DNA of 64,000 nt, from the NCBI GenBank assembly GCA_035063765.1, contig JAPSFT010000004.1:1-64000 (forward strand). Reading direction: 5' to 3'. This DNA comes from Deltaproteobacteria bacterium. GTDB lineage: Bacteria; Myxococcota_A; UBA9160; PR03. Under the pieces are notes generated by a model that saw only the letters and a list, made by a program, of their open reading frames with translations, ran no database searches and had not been told where the DNA came from. Shown here piece after piece: positions 28,484-36,797 of the stretch; within the stretch, counting starts at the first letter, position 1, and the number at the start of each line of letters is the position of its first letter. Position numbers and translations under genes: made by a program.

Positions 28484-29740
28484 ATGACGACCGAATCGGA
28501 TCTGGTGCCGGTGCACGGCGGGCTCGACGCGCCGGTGGATCGCGTGGTGCCGCTCAAGGAGCGCAGCCGCTTCCTCGCCGAGGCCGAGCGGCTGCCCGCG
28601 ATCCGCGTGCTCAAGGCCGACGTCTCGACGGTGCACCGGATCGCCGACGGCACGCTCTCGCCGCTCGAGGGTTTCCAGGGCGAGGCCGACTGGCACCGCG
28701 TGCTCGACGAGGGCGCCGTCCTCTCGCGCGGCGGCCGCTACGCCTGGGGCATCCCGCTGGCCCTCCCCGTCACCGACGCCGAGGCGCGCGCGCTCGCGAA
28801 GGGCGGCTCGGCCGCGCTGCGCGACGAGACGGGCCGGGTGGTGGCGATCCTCGACGGGATCGAGTGCTTCGCCTGGGACAAGCCGAAGTACGTGGCACGC
28901 GTCTACGGCACCGAGCGCATGGACCATCCGGGCGGGCGCATGGCCACGGGCGACGAGCGCACCCGGCTCGCCGGCGGGCGCCTGCGGGCGCTCCCGCAGG
29001 ACGCGCATCCGGCGGCCGGCCCGCTCTTCTCGCCGCGCCTCACGCGCGCCTTCCTCCGCGATCGCAAGTGGGAGCGCGCGCTGGCCTTCCAGACCCGCAA
29101 CCCGCTGCACCGCGCGCACGAGTACGCGCTCGTGGCGGGCGTCGAGCGCCTCACGCGCGCGGGCGCCTTCACCGGCGTGGTGCTGATGCCGCTGGTCGGC
29201 GAGTTGAAGGGCGACGACGTGCCCGCTGCGGCGCGCATGCGCTGCTACCGCAAGCTCCACGACGACCGCCTCCTCGGCCAGGGCGACAAGGACGAGGCCT
29301 TGTGGCACTCGGTCGGCTACGACTTGAGCGAGGTCTTCGCGGTGATCCCCCTCGACATGAAGATGTTCTACGGCGGCCCGAACGAGGCGGTCATGCACTC
29401 GGTCTACCGCCAGAACCACGGCTTCACGGACCTCGTGATCGGGCGCAAGCACGCCGACGCCCCCTTCGACGACGGCTCGCCGATCTGGGGCGACTTCGAC
29501 GCCCAGGAGGTCTTCGAGCGGCTGCGCGGCGAGCTCCACATCCGGCCGTGCAAGATCGGCTTCGCGGCCTACTACGAGTCGCTCGGCCGTGTGGACCTGA
29601 CCGACAACCACCCGGACGAGAAGCCCTACGCGATCAGCGGCACCAAGGTGCGCGAGCAGCTCCAGAAGGGCGAGAAGCCCGACCCGCGCATCCTGCGCCC
29701 GGAGATCGCCGAGATCCTGATCGAGTCGTACCGGAGCTGA
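28484..29740 (+). CDS. sat: Sulfate adenylyltransferase (ATP sulfurylase)
   Basis: This 418-residue homomeric ATP sulfurylase makes adenosine 5'-phosphosulfate from ATP and sulfate. Visible are the ATP/sulfate motif QTRNPLHRAHE and the second motif region reading LVIGRKHADAP, where many family members have GRDHAG. The ending PYAISGTKVREQL fits the family. ATG 28484 has a strong GAAGGAGG ribosome-binding site; a longer open frame upstream covers the propeller gene. APS could feed cysteine synthesis with the upstream carrier genes, or PAPS for the sulfotransferases at 4-10 kb. No APS kinase or reductase is in the window. Confidence 0.93.
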   Translation: MTTESDLVPVHGGLDAPVDRVVPLKERSRFLAEAERLPAIRVLKADVSTVHRIADGTLSPLEGFQGEADWHRVLDEGAVLSRGGRYAWGIPLALPVTDAEARALAKGGSAALRDETGRVVAILDGIECFAWDKPKYVARVYGTERMDHPGGRMATGDERTRLAGGRLRALPQDAHPAAGPLFSPRLTRAFLRDRKWERALAFQTRNPLHRAHEYALVAGVERLTRAGAFTGVVLMPLVGELKGDDVPAAARMRCYRKLHDDRLLGQGDKDEALWHSVGYDLSEVFAVIPLDMKMFYGGPNEAVMHSVYRQNHGFTDLVIGRKHADAPFDDGSPIWGDFDAQEVFERLRGELHIRPCKIGFAAYYESLGRVDLTDNHPDEKPYAISGTKVREQLQKGEKPDPRILRPEIAEILIESYRS

Positions 29741-29753
29741 CGAGGGGGTCGTC

Positions 29754-30869
29754 CTGGAGATCGGCGTCCCGAAAGAGACGAAGGACAACGAGGTCCGCGT
29801 GGGCCTGACCCCGGACGGCGCGCGGCAGCTCGTCGCGGGCGGCCACCGGGTGCTCGTCGAGCGCACGGCGGGGGCCGGCAGCGGCTTCGGCGACGACGAC
29901 TACGCGCGCGCCGGGGCGACGCTCGTCGGCGTCGAGGAGGCGTGGGGCGAGCCCGACCTGGTCGTCAAGGTGAAGGAGCCGAACCCGGCCGAGACCGCGC
30001 GCCTGCGCCCCGGGCAGACGCTCTTCGCCTACCTCCACCTCGCGCCGAACCGCGCGCTCACCGAGGGCCTGCTCGCCGCCGATGTGCGCGCGATCGCCTA
30101 CGAGACGATCCAGCACGCCGACGGCACCTTCCCGGTGCTGGCGCCGATGAGCGAGGTGGCCGGCCGGCTCGCGATCCAGGTCGGGGTCACGCTGCTCCAG
30201 AAGGACCGCGGCGGGAAGGGCCTGCTGGTGGGCGGCGTGCCCGGGGTCCCGCGCGGGCACGTCACGGTGGTCGGCGCCGGGATCGTCGGCATCAACGCCG
30301 TGCGGGTGGCCCACGCGCTCGGCGCGGAGGTGACCGTCCTCGACCTCGACCTGCGGCGCCTCACCTACCTCTACGACCTCTTCCACGGCGAGCTCTCGAC
30401 GCTCTACTCGAACCGCACGAACCTCGAGCGCTCGGTCGCCGAGAGCGACCTGCTGGTCGGGGCGGTGTACCTGCGCGGCCAGCGCGCGCCCCGCCTGGTC
30501 AGCGAGAAGATGGTGGCCTCCATGGGGCCGGGCTCGGCGATCGTCGACGTGGCGGTGGACCAGGGCGGCTGCGTCGAGACGATCCACCCGACCACCCACT
30601 CCGACCCGACCTACCCCGTGCACGGCGTGATCCACTACGGGGTCGCCAACATGCCGGCCGCCGTGCCGCGCACCTCCACCTTCGCGCTCACCAACACCTC
30701 GCTGCCCTACCTCGAGCGGATGGCGGAGCAGGGGGTCGACGCCGCCCTGCGCGCCGACCCGGCCCTCGCGCTCGGCGCGAACGTGTGGCGCGGCACGCTG
30801 GTCGAGGAGGGCGTCGCCCGGGCCCACGGCCTCCCGTGGCGGCCGGTCGCCGAGCTGCTCGGAGCCTGA
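29754..30869 (+). CDS. ald: Alanine dehydrogenase
   Basis: This 371-residue NAD-dependent enzyme interconverts alanine and pyruvate plus ammonia. The N-terminus [20 protein letters not shown] holds the substrate lysine and arginine. A Rossmann site ([21 protein letters not shown]) and catalytic region ([11 protein letters not shown]) follow. No ATG, GTG or TTG precedes the conserved N-terminus; the only fitting initiator is CTG at 29754, 14 bp after the sat stop and preceded by GAGGGGG. The first standard start, GTG 29799, would remove the conserved N-terminus. The length from CTG equals the usual 371. It is probably cotranscribed with sat. Confidence 0.93.
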   Translation: MEIGVPKETKDNEVRVGLTPDGARQLVAGGHRVLVERTAGAGSGFGDDDYARAGATLVGVEEAWGEPDLVVKVKEPNPAETARLRPGQTLFAYLHLAPNRALTEGLLAADVRAIAYETIQHADGTFPVLAPMSEVAGRLAIQVGVTLLQKDRGGKGLLVGGVPGVPRGHVTVVGAGIVGINAVRVAHALGAEVTVLDLDLRRLTYLYDLFHGELSTLYSNRTNLERSVAESDLLVGAVYLRGQRAPRLVSEKMVASMGPGSAIVDVAVDQGGCVETIHPTTHSDPTYPVHGVIHYGVANMPAAVPRTSTFALTNTSLPYLERMAEQGVDAALRADPALALGANVWRGTLVEEGVARAHGLPWRPVAELLGA

Positions 30870-30883
30870 CGGAGCGGCGTCAG
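30866..30883. terminator. Small hairpin between ald and the convergent gene
   Basis: CTGACG and CGTCAG form a 6-bp stem with a 6-nt loop that spans both stop codons of the convergent genes. There is no T-run. It could weakly terminate either transcript. Confidence 0.3.
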
Positions 30884-31653
30884 AGCATCCGGATGCGCGC
30901 GCGCGCGGCGCGCGCGAGGAGCTCGCCGGCGCGCCGGGCCTCGTCGGGGTGGAGGGCGTAGCCGAAGACCAGCGGGGTACGCTGCGGGGCGTCGCCGAGC
31001 TCCTGCGCCACCTGCTCCGCGGCCCGGCGCGCGAGCTCCACGAGGCGCGCGCTCGCATCGGCCCCCGGCGCGAGCGGGAGCAGCGCGAGGAGCGAGCCGT
31101 CGCCCGCGGTCACGAGCCGCTCGCCGGGCGCGAGCGCGGCGCGCAGCGACTCCGCGGCGCGGCGCCGGATCCGCTCGAGCCGTTCGGGAGCCGGCGGGGG
31201 CGGTGCGTCCGGGGGCGCTCCGACGTCGCAGCGCAGGAGCGCGAAGCGGCGGCCCGCGGCGATCGCGCGCTCGAGCGGGCTCGCGAGCGGTGGGTGCGGG
31301 CGCACGCCGGGTGCCGCGTCGGGGGCGCGCGGCTCGCGCCAGGCCTCGGGCTGGAGCCCGAGCCGTGCGGCGGCGGCCGCGGGCGTGAGCGCACCGGCCG
31401 GCGCCCCGTTCGGGCCCCCGCCGTCGATCACGAGCGCGGGCGCCTCGCCGCGTGCCGGCGCGCGGGGGTCGTCGGTGAGCGCCTGCTGGAGGAGCCGCGC
31501 GGCGCCCGGCTCGATCCACGCGAGCCGCCGGCGCAGCGAGCGGGCGGCCGGGTCGTAGACCCACGCGAGCACGAGGTCGTCGCGGCGTGCGAGCGCCGGC
31601 AGCAGCGCCAGCGCCTCGTCGGTGGCACCGTACACGGCGATGCGGCGGCTCAT
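30880..31653 (-). CDS. Rossmann-like domain plus degenerate GGDEF-like domain
   Basis: This 257-residue protein is not recognised as a named family. The N-terminus ([19 protein letters not shown]) looks like a dinucleotide-binding strand-turn-helix, followed by an Ala/Pro-rich stretch. The second half follows the outline of a GGDEF domain: [10 protein letters not shown] as first strand, a helix of Glu/Arg repeats, [11 protein letters not shown] where active enzymes have GGDEF, and [19 protein letters not shown] as the final strand-helix. The catalytic residues are gone, so it is unlikely to make c-di-GMP. It follows the MglA-like gene by 33 bp and is the last gene of the long operon. Confidence 0.55.
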   Translation of the reverse strand: MSRRIAVYGATDEALALLPALARRDDLVLAWVYDPAARSLRRRLAWIEPGAARLLQQALTDDPRAPARGEAPALVIDGGGPNGAPAGALTPAAAAARLGLQPEAWREPRAPDAAPGVRPHPPLASPLERAIAAGRRFALLRCDVGAPPDAPPPPAPERLERIRRRAAESLRAALAPGERLVTAGDGSLLALLPLAPGADASARLVELARRAAEQVAQELGDAPQRTPLVFGYALHPDEARRAGELLARAARARIRML

Positions 31654-31686
31654 GCGGTCCTCGGGGGGTCACGGGCGGGCGCCGGC

Positions 31687-32760
31687 TCAGTCCTCGGCGA
31701 GCAGCTCGAGCGTGAGCGAGAGGCGCAACCGTAGCTCGCGGCCCTCGGCGTCGGCGAGCACCACCGGGACGACCAGGCCGCGCGCGCCCTGGGGCTCCGC
31801 GGCACCCGCCGCGACGATCCGCCAGTCCCCCGCAGGCGCGCCGTGGGGAGCCGTCACCTCGAGCCCGAAGCGGCCGTGACCCTCCATGTGTGCAGGGGCC
31901 GGGAGGCCGTCGTCGGTCTCGAGCGGGTAGGCGGCCGCGACCTCGGGCCAGGAGGCGTCGAGCAGGCCGGCCGCCCGGCTCACCGCCTCGTCGTGCTCGT
32001 CGGGCTCCCCGGTGAGGGCGAGGGCCGCCTCCTCGAGCTCGGCCCGACGGGGTGCCGCCGGGATGGGGCGCGCCGGAGGCGGTGCAGGCCGCGCGGGCAG
32101 CGGCGGGACGGGCGGGCGCGCGCCAGGCGGAGTGGGGGCGGGCGCGTCCGCAGCCGCGCGGCCGTCGCGCAGCGTCCGCACCACGCGCTTCGAGATCGTG
32201 GTCAGCGTCTGGAGCACGCCGGAGCCCTCGGCCGCGACCGCCTCGAAGACGGCGGCCCCGCGCACGTCGAGCTTGCGGTGGAGCTCCTCGAGCACGAAGG
32301 CGTCCGAGAGGTCCTGCTTGTTGTACTGGACCACGAGCGGCACGTCCTCGAGGCTGCGGCCGTAGGCGCCGAGCGCGCTGCGCAGCTCCTCGAGGGCCGC
32401 CACGTTGGCGTCGATGCGCTCGCGACGGGCGTCCACCACGAAGACCAGCCCGTCGACGCGGTCGAGCAGCGCCTTGCGGGTCGGCGCGTGCTCGGCGCCG
32501 CCCGGCACGGCGACGATCTGGATCCGCGTGCGCGCGCCCGCGATCTCGCCGAGCTCGATCGGCAGGCGCTCGTAGGAGACGCTCGGGTCGAGACGCGTCG
32601 GCACGTGCTCGAGGCGGCCCCGGTGGTCGGGGCGCAGCTTCGCGTGGATGCCCTGGAGGTTCGTCGAGGTCCCGGCGCCCTCGATGCCCCAGTAGACGAT
32701 CCGCGCGTCCACGATGCGCTCGCCGGCTCCGCTCGGCTGGGCTCCGCTCGCCTGGGCCAT
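31687..32760 (-). CDS. MglA-like small GTPase with altered P-loop and C-terminal extension
   Basis: Residues 15 to about 200 align by pattern with MglA, the bacterial polarity GTPase: IVYWGIEGAGTSTNLQGIH (P-loop), VPGG at the switch II position and YNKQDL (146-151) for base recognition. The P-loop reads G25-x4-G30-T31-S32, so the invariant lysine is replaced by Thr. A Pro-rich linker (about 205-240) leads to a 115-residue beta-rich domain not found in MglA. ATG 32760 is 3 bp after the stop of the helical repeat protein. It may act as a nucleotide-state scaffold and not a cycling GTPase; its partners are probably the neighbouring genes. Confidence 0.75.
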   Translation of the reverse strand: MAQASGAQPSGAGERIVDARIVYWGIEGAGTSTNLQGIHAKLRPDHRGRLEHVPTRLDPSVSYERLPIELGEIAGARTRIQIVAVPGGAEHAPTRKALLDRVDGLVFVVDARRERIDANVAALEELRSALGAYGRSLEDVPLVVQYNKQDLSDAFVLEELHRKLDVRGAAVFEAVAAEGSGVLQTLTTISKRVVRTLRDGRAAADAPAPTPPGARPPVPPLPARPAPPPARPIPAAPRRAELEEAALALTGEPDEHDEAVSRAAGLLDASWPEVAAAYPLETDDGLPAPAHMEGHGRFGLEVTAPHGAPAGDWRIVAAGAAEPQGARGLVVPVVLADAEGRELRLRLSLTLELLAED

Positions 32761-32763
32761 CGG

Positions 32764-33843
32764 CTACTTCCCCTTCCTCTGGAGCATCCGCCGCGCCTGG
32801 GTCGAGATCGCGGCCGGGACGTCCTTGCTCTTCATGATGGCGCGCAGATCGCGTTCCTGCAGGTGGCCGATGAAGCGCATCGCCCACTGCTGGGGGCACT
32901 TCGGGTTGGTCACCAGCGCGAGCTGCACCGCGTAGCTGCGGGTCCACTCGCGGCTGCACGCGATGATGCGCAGGACCTCGTCGCTCACGTTGCGCGCCTT
33001 GGCGAAGGCGACCACCTCCTGGGGCTGCACCTTCGGGCTGCGCACCGCGGCCGCAGCCACGAGCTTGTTGCGGTCCCGCACCAGCAGCGCGCGCGCCTCG
33101 CCGTTGCCGATCCGGGCCAGCTTCACCTTGTCGAAGACCGACATCTTCTGGATCAAGGCGTGCAGGCTCTTGCTCTTCTCGTCGTCGAGGCGCACGCCGT
33201 CCTCGATCAGCTCACGGGCGAAGCCGGAGGCGTCCTCGCCGAGGACGGCCGCCAGCACGGCACGCGCCTGCTCGTCGTCGATCGGCCCGGGCGCCTCGAG
33301 GGCGGTCTCCTCGAGCTCCTCGTCGGGCAGCTCGTGGGCGGGCCGCTCGAGGCCGAGGAAGCCCAGGATGCGGTCGATCACCGCGCGGCCCGTGAAGGGG
33401 TTCTGCCCGAGCGCCTCGACGATCTCGGCGCAGCGCAGCATCCGCTCCTGGTTGTTCGACACGATCTCGACGACGCGCTTGTGGGGCAGCGAGGCCAGGA
33501 AGGCGATCGTCGCGTCGTCGGTGGCGGGATTGAGCGCGATCCGCTCGAGGCGCTCCGGGTGGTCGCGGAAGGCGTGGGCGCAGAACGAGAGCACCGCCGG
33601 ATTCGCCGGCCCTGCCAGCGCGGCCGCGAGCACCGTCTCGGGCAGCCGCTCGAGGCTCCCCCGGGCGCGCTCCTTGACCCGCGCCTCCGGGTCGTGGCAG
33701 AGGACGAAGAGCACGGTCAGGAGCTCGACGGGCGGGAGGGGCAGGGCGCCCGCGGCGGCGAGCGCGCGCACCTCCACCGGGGCGTCGCGGCGGACGTAGC
33801 GCTCGGCCTCGGGCGAGAGCGTGAGCCGGATCCTGCTCGACAC
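32764..33843 (-). CDS. Alpha-helical (HEAT/LRV-like) repeat protein
   Basis: This 359-residue soluble protein of unnamed family is built of helical pairs of 25-35 residues. Several repeats share an NP.(C/T)....A..(F/L) pattern: LNPATDDATIAFLASLPHK, VVEIVSNNQERMLRCAEIV and LVTNPKCPQQWAMRFIGHL. The C-terminus (ERDLRAIMKSKDVPAAISTQ) is basic. Such solenoids bind proteins. It is placed between the EF-G paralogue and the MglA-like GTPase (3 bp gap), so it may be an adaptor or effector of one of them. GTG start at 33843 with GGGAGGGAC upstream; the open frame reaching 35319 is a shadow of the EF-G gene. Confidence 0.7.
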   Translation of the reverse strand: MSSRIRLTLSPEAERYVRRDAPVEVRALAAAGALPLPPVELLTVLFVLCHDPEARVKERARGSLERLPETVLAAALAGPANPAVLSFCAHAFRDHPERLERIALNPATDDATIAFLASLPHKRVVEIVSNNQERMLRCAEIVEALGQNPFTGRAVIDRILGFLGLERPAHELPDEELEETALEAPGPIDDEQARAVLAAVLGEDASGFARELIEDGVRLDDEKSKSLHALIQKMSVFDKVKLARIGNGEARALLVRDRNKLVAAAAVRSPKVQPQEVVAFAKARNVSDEVLRIIACSREWTRSYAVQLALVTNPKCPQQWAMRFIGHLQERDLRAIMKSKDVPAAISTQARRMLQRKGK

Positions 33844-33881
33844 CGGCGTCCCTCCCTGGCGGCCGCCGCTCCCTCCCGGGC

Positions 33882-35954
33882 CTACGAATGGGCTGCTGCC
33901 GCTGCCTTGGCCTCGTCCACGATCTTGTCCCGGAGCTGGGCCGGGACCTCCTCGTAGTGCGAGAACGCCATGTGGAACGCCCCCTTCCCGCCGGTGAGGC
34001 TCGTGAGGACGCTGGCGTACTCCAGCATTTCGGCCATGGGCACCTGGGCCTTGATGACCGAGGTGCTGCCGCGTTGGTCGGTGGACTGCACGCGCCCGCG
34101 GCGGCTGTTCAGGTGGCCGATCACGTCGCCCATGTGCTCGTCCGGGGCGGCCACCTCGACGCTCATCACGGGCTCGAGCAGGGTCGGGCGCGCCTGCTCC
34201 GCCGCCGCCTTGAAGCCGAACGAGCCGGCCAGCTTGAAGGCCATCTCGTTCGAGTCCACCGGATGGTGCTTGCCGTCGATGCAGCGCACCCGGATGTCCA
34301 CCACCGGGAAGCCCGCGAGCGGGCCATGCGGGAGCGCCTCGTGGACCCCCTTCTCGACGGCCGGGATCAGGTTGCGGGGAATCGACCCCCCCACGATCTC
34401 GTCCACGAACTCGAAGCCGGCCCCCCGGGGCATCGGCTCCACGCTCAGATAGCAGACCCCGAACATGCCCTTGCCTCCGGTCTGCTTCTTCAGCTTGCCC
34501 TCCACGTTCTCGACCTTGCGGGTGATCGTCTCGCGGTAGGGGATCTTGGGCCGCTGGAGGTCGATCTCGAGGTTGAACATCCGCTTGAGCCGCTCCGCGG
34601 CGATCCGGATGTGCAGCTCGCCCATGCCGGTCAGCAGGAACTGCCCGGTATGGGGATCGCGCTCGACGTGGAGCGTCGGGTCCTCCTCGACGAGCCGGGC
34701 GAGAGCGGTGAAGAGCTTGTCCTCGTCGCCCTTGTGCTTGGCGGCGATCGCATAGGAGAGCACGCCCTTCGGGATCGGGATCGGCGCGAGCGCCACGCCG
34801 TTCTTCTCGGCGGCGAGCGCGTGGCCGGTGTGGACGTCCTTCAGCTTGGCGACCGCGACGACGTCGCCCGGCCCCGCCTCCGGCACCTCGACGTGATCGT
34901 GGCCCCGCAGCAGCAGGAGCTTTCCGAGCCGCAGCTTGCTGCCGCTCGTCGCGTCGAGGACGCCCTGGTCGGGCCGGGCCGTGCCCGAGACCACGCGGAA
35001 CACCGAGAGCAGCCCCGCGTAGCGGTCGATCACGGACTTGAAGACGAGCGCCGCGAAGGGCGCGTCGGGCTTCGGCTCGAGCACGCGCTCGCCCTCGCCC
35101 CCGAGCTCGCGCCCTCGCCAGGGCCGGGCCTCCTCGGGCGAGGGCAGGAGCTCCTCGAGCGCCCGCAGGAGGGGCCCGATCCCGAGCGCGCGCGTCGCGA
35201 CGCCGGCGAAGACCGGCACGATGCGCCCCGCGCGCACGCCGGCCACGAGCCCGCGGCGCATCTCCTCCTCGGACAGCTCGCCCGCCTCGAGGTAGTGCTC
35301 GATCAGCTCGTCGTCGCACTCGGCCACCGCCTCGACGAGCTGCGCGCGGGCGGCGGCGGCCCGGTCGGCGAGCGCCGCGGGGACCTCGCCCTCGCCCCGC
35401 TCGCCGACGACCTTCATCGCCAGCAGGTCGATCACGCCCGAGAAGGCCGGCCCGGCGCCGACCGGTATCGCCACCGGCACCGGCTTCGCGCCGAGGGCGG
35501 CGAGCGAGGCCACGGCGGCGTCGAAGTCGGCGCGCTCGCGGTCCATGCCGTTCACGAACGCGAGCACCGCGAGCCCGAGCTCCTGGGAGGTGCGCAGCAT
35601 GCGCTCGCTCCCCACCTTCGCGCCGTCCACCGCCGACAGGACCAGCACCGCGCCGTCGAGGGCATGGAGCGCGAGCGTGCCGTCGCTCTGGAAGTTCGGG
35701 TCGCCGGGCGTGTCGACGAGCGTCAGGTGGCGGCCCGCGTGGTCGAAGGCGTACACCGAGGTGCCGACCGTCGCCCCCTGGCGCTCCTTCTCCTCGGGCA
35801 GCGTGGTGAGCGCCGCGGTCCCGGCCGTCACGTTCCCGAGCGCCGCGAGCGCGCCCGCCTCGAAGAGCAGGGCCTCGCCGAGCGACGTCTTGCCGTCGCC
35901 CGAGTGCCCGACCAGGGCGAAGTTGCGGGTGCCGGCGACCGGGACGTCCTTCAT
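33882..35954 (-). CDS. EF-G-like translational GTPase paralogue
   Basis: This 690-residue protein has EF-G domain order: G domain with P-loop GHSGDGKT (16-23), domain II, domain III (GMGELHIRIAAERLKRMF), domain IV (KQTGGKGMFGVCYLSVEP) and domain V (MSVEVAAPDEHMGDVIGHL). Two key G-domain residues differ. Switch II reads DTPGD (81-85) where EF-G has DTPGH with the GTPase histidine, and the guanine motif reads NGMD (135-138) where EF-G has NKMD. It is therefore an EF-G-like paralogue and probably not the main translocase. ATG 35954 overlaps the coaX stop (ATGA). The role is unknown; ribosome rescue or recycling is possible. Confidence 0.88.
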   Translation of the reverse strand: MKDVPVAGTRNFALVGHSGDGKTSLGEALLFEAGALAALGNVTAGTAALTTLPEEKERQGATVGTSVYAFDHAGRHLTLVDTPGDPNFQSDGTLALHALDGAVLVLSAVDGAKVGSERMLRTSQELGLAVLAFVNGMDRERADFDAAVASLAALGAKPVPVAIPVGAGPAFSGVIDLLAMKVVGERGEGEVPAALADRAAAARAQLVEAVAECDDELIEHYLEAGELSEEEMRRGLVAGVRAGRIVPVFAGVATRALGIGPLLRALEELLPSPEEARPWRGRELGGEGERVLEPKPDAPFAALVFKSVIDRYAGLLSVFRVVSGTARPDQGVLDATSGSKLRLGKLLLLRGHDHVEVPEAGPGDVVAVAKLKDVHTGHALAAEKNGVALAPIPIPKGVLSYAIAAKHKGDEDKLFTALARLVEEDPTLHVERDPHTGQFLLTGMGELHIRIAAERLKRMFNLEIDLQRPKIPYRETITRKVENVEGKLKKQTGGKGMFGVCYLSVEPMPRGAGFEFVDEIVGGSIPRNLIPAVEKGVHEALPHGPLAGFPVVDIRVRCIDGKHHPVDSNEMAFKLAGSFGFKAAAEQARPTLLEPVMSVEVAAPDEHMGDVIGHLNSRRGRVQSTDQRGSTSVIKAQVPMAEMLEYASVLTSLTGGKGAFHMAFSHYEEVPAQLRDKIVDEAKAAAAAHS

Positions 35955-36793
35955 GCGTTCTCCCTCTCCCGGCGCGAGCCGTCGCCGCGCAGGGTACGGT
36001 TGCGTTCGAAGATCATGCGCAGGCCTTCGAGGGTGAGAAAGGGCTCCACGCGCTCGATGGTCTTGCTCTCGCTGGCGATCCGGCCGGCCAGCCCGCCCGT
36101 CGCGATGACGCGCGCAGCGGCCCCGAGCTCGCCCCGGATCCGCTCGACCATCGCGTCCACCATGCCGGCATAGCCGTAGAGCATGCCCGACTGGACCGCG
36201 TGCGTGGTGGTCTTCCCGATCACCGAGCGCGGCGGCGACAGCTCGACGCGCCGCAGCATGGCGGCCCGCTCGAAGAGGGCCTCCATCGCCACCAGGATGC
36301 CGGGGAAGATCGCGCCCCCCAGGTACTCGCCCTTCTCGGACACGCAGTCGAAGGTGGTCGCGGTGCCGAAGTCGACGGCGACCACCGGGCCGCCCATCCA
36401 CTCGTAGGCGCAGACCGAGTTCACGATCCGGTCCGCTCCCACCTCGTGGGGGTTCTCGTAGCGGACCGGCATCCCGGTGCGGATGCCGGGACCGACCACG
36501 AGCGGCGAGCGGTCGAAGAGCTTGGTGCACACGCGCTCCCAGATCGGCAGGAGCGGCGGCACCACGCTCGAGACGATCACGTCGGCCACGCGCGCGACGC
36601 GGATGCCGGCCTGCTCGAAGAGCGCCCGCAGCACGACGCCCACCTCGTCGGAGGTCTGCCCGCGGTGGGTCGCGAGCCGCCAGTGCTCGGCGAGCGCCGC
36701 TCCCACGCCCTCGTACACGAAGGCGCCGAGCGTCACGTTCGTGTTGCCGATGTCGATGGCGAGCAGGACCGGCGCAGCGGAGCTCACGGGCAT
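35951..36793 (-). CDS. coaX: Type III pantothenate kinase
   Basis: This 280-residue ASKHA-fold kinase performs the first step of coenzyme A synthesis, pantothenate to phosphopantothenate. It shows the phosphate-1 motif LLAIDIGNTNVTLG, the pantothenate-site GADRIVNSVCAYE and phosphate-2 region VVAVDFGTATTFDCVSE. ATG 36793 lies 4 bp after the birA stop and the gene overlaps the EF-G paralogue by 4 bp. The birA-coaX pairing is common in bacteria. Confidence 0.95.
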   Translation of the reverse strand: MPVSSAAPVLLAIDIGNTNVTLGAFVYEGVGAALAEHWRLATHRGQTSDEVGVVLRALFEQAGIRVARVADVIVSSVVPPLLPIWERVCTKLFDRSPLVVGPGIRTGMPVRYENPHEVGADRIVNSVCAYEWMGGPVVAVDFGTATTFDCVSEKGEYLGGAIFPGILVAMEALFERAAMLRRVELSPPRSVIGKTTTHAVQSGMLYGYAGMVDAMVERIRGELGAAARVIATGGLAGRIASESKTIERVEPFLTLEGLRMIFERNRTLRGDGSRRERENA

Positions 36794-36797
36794 CCCC

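Noticed and set aside
32712-32757. Tandem near-duplicate of about 15 bp at the start of the MglA-like gene
   Set aside because: It encodes a short Ala/Gln/Ser/Gly-rich N-terminus and is easily explained by codon bias; not counted as a member of the dispersed repeat.
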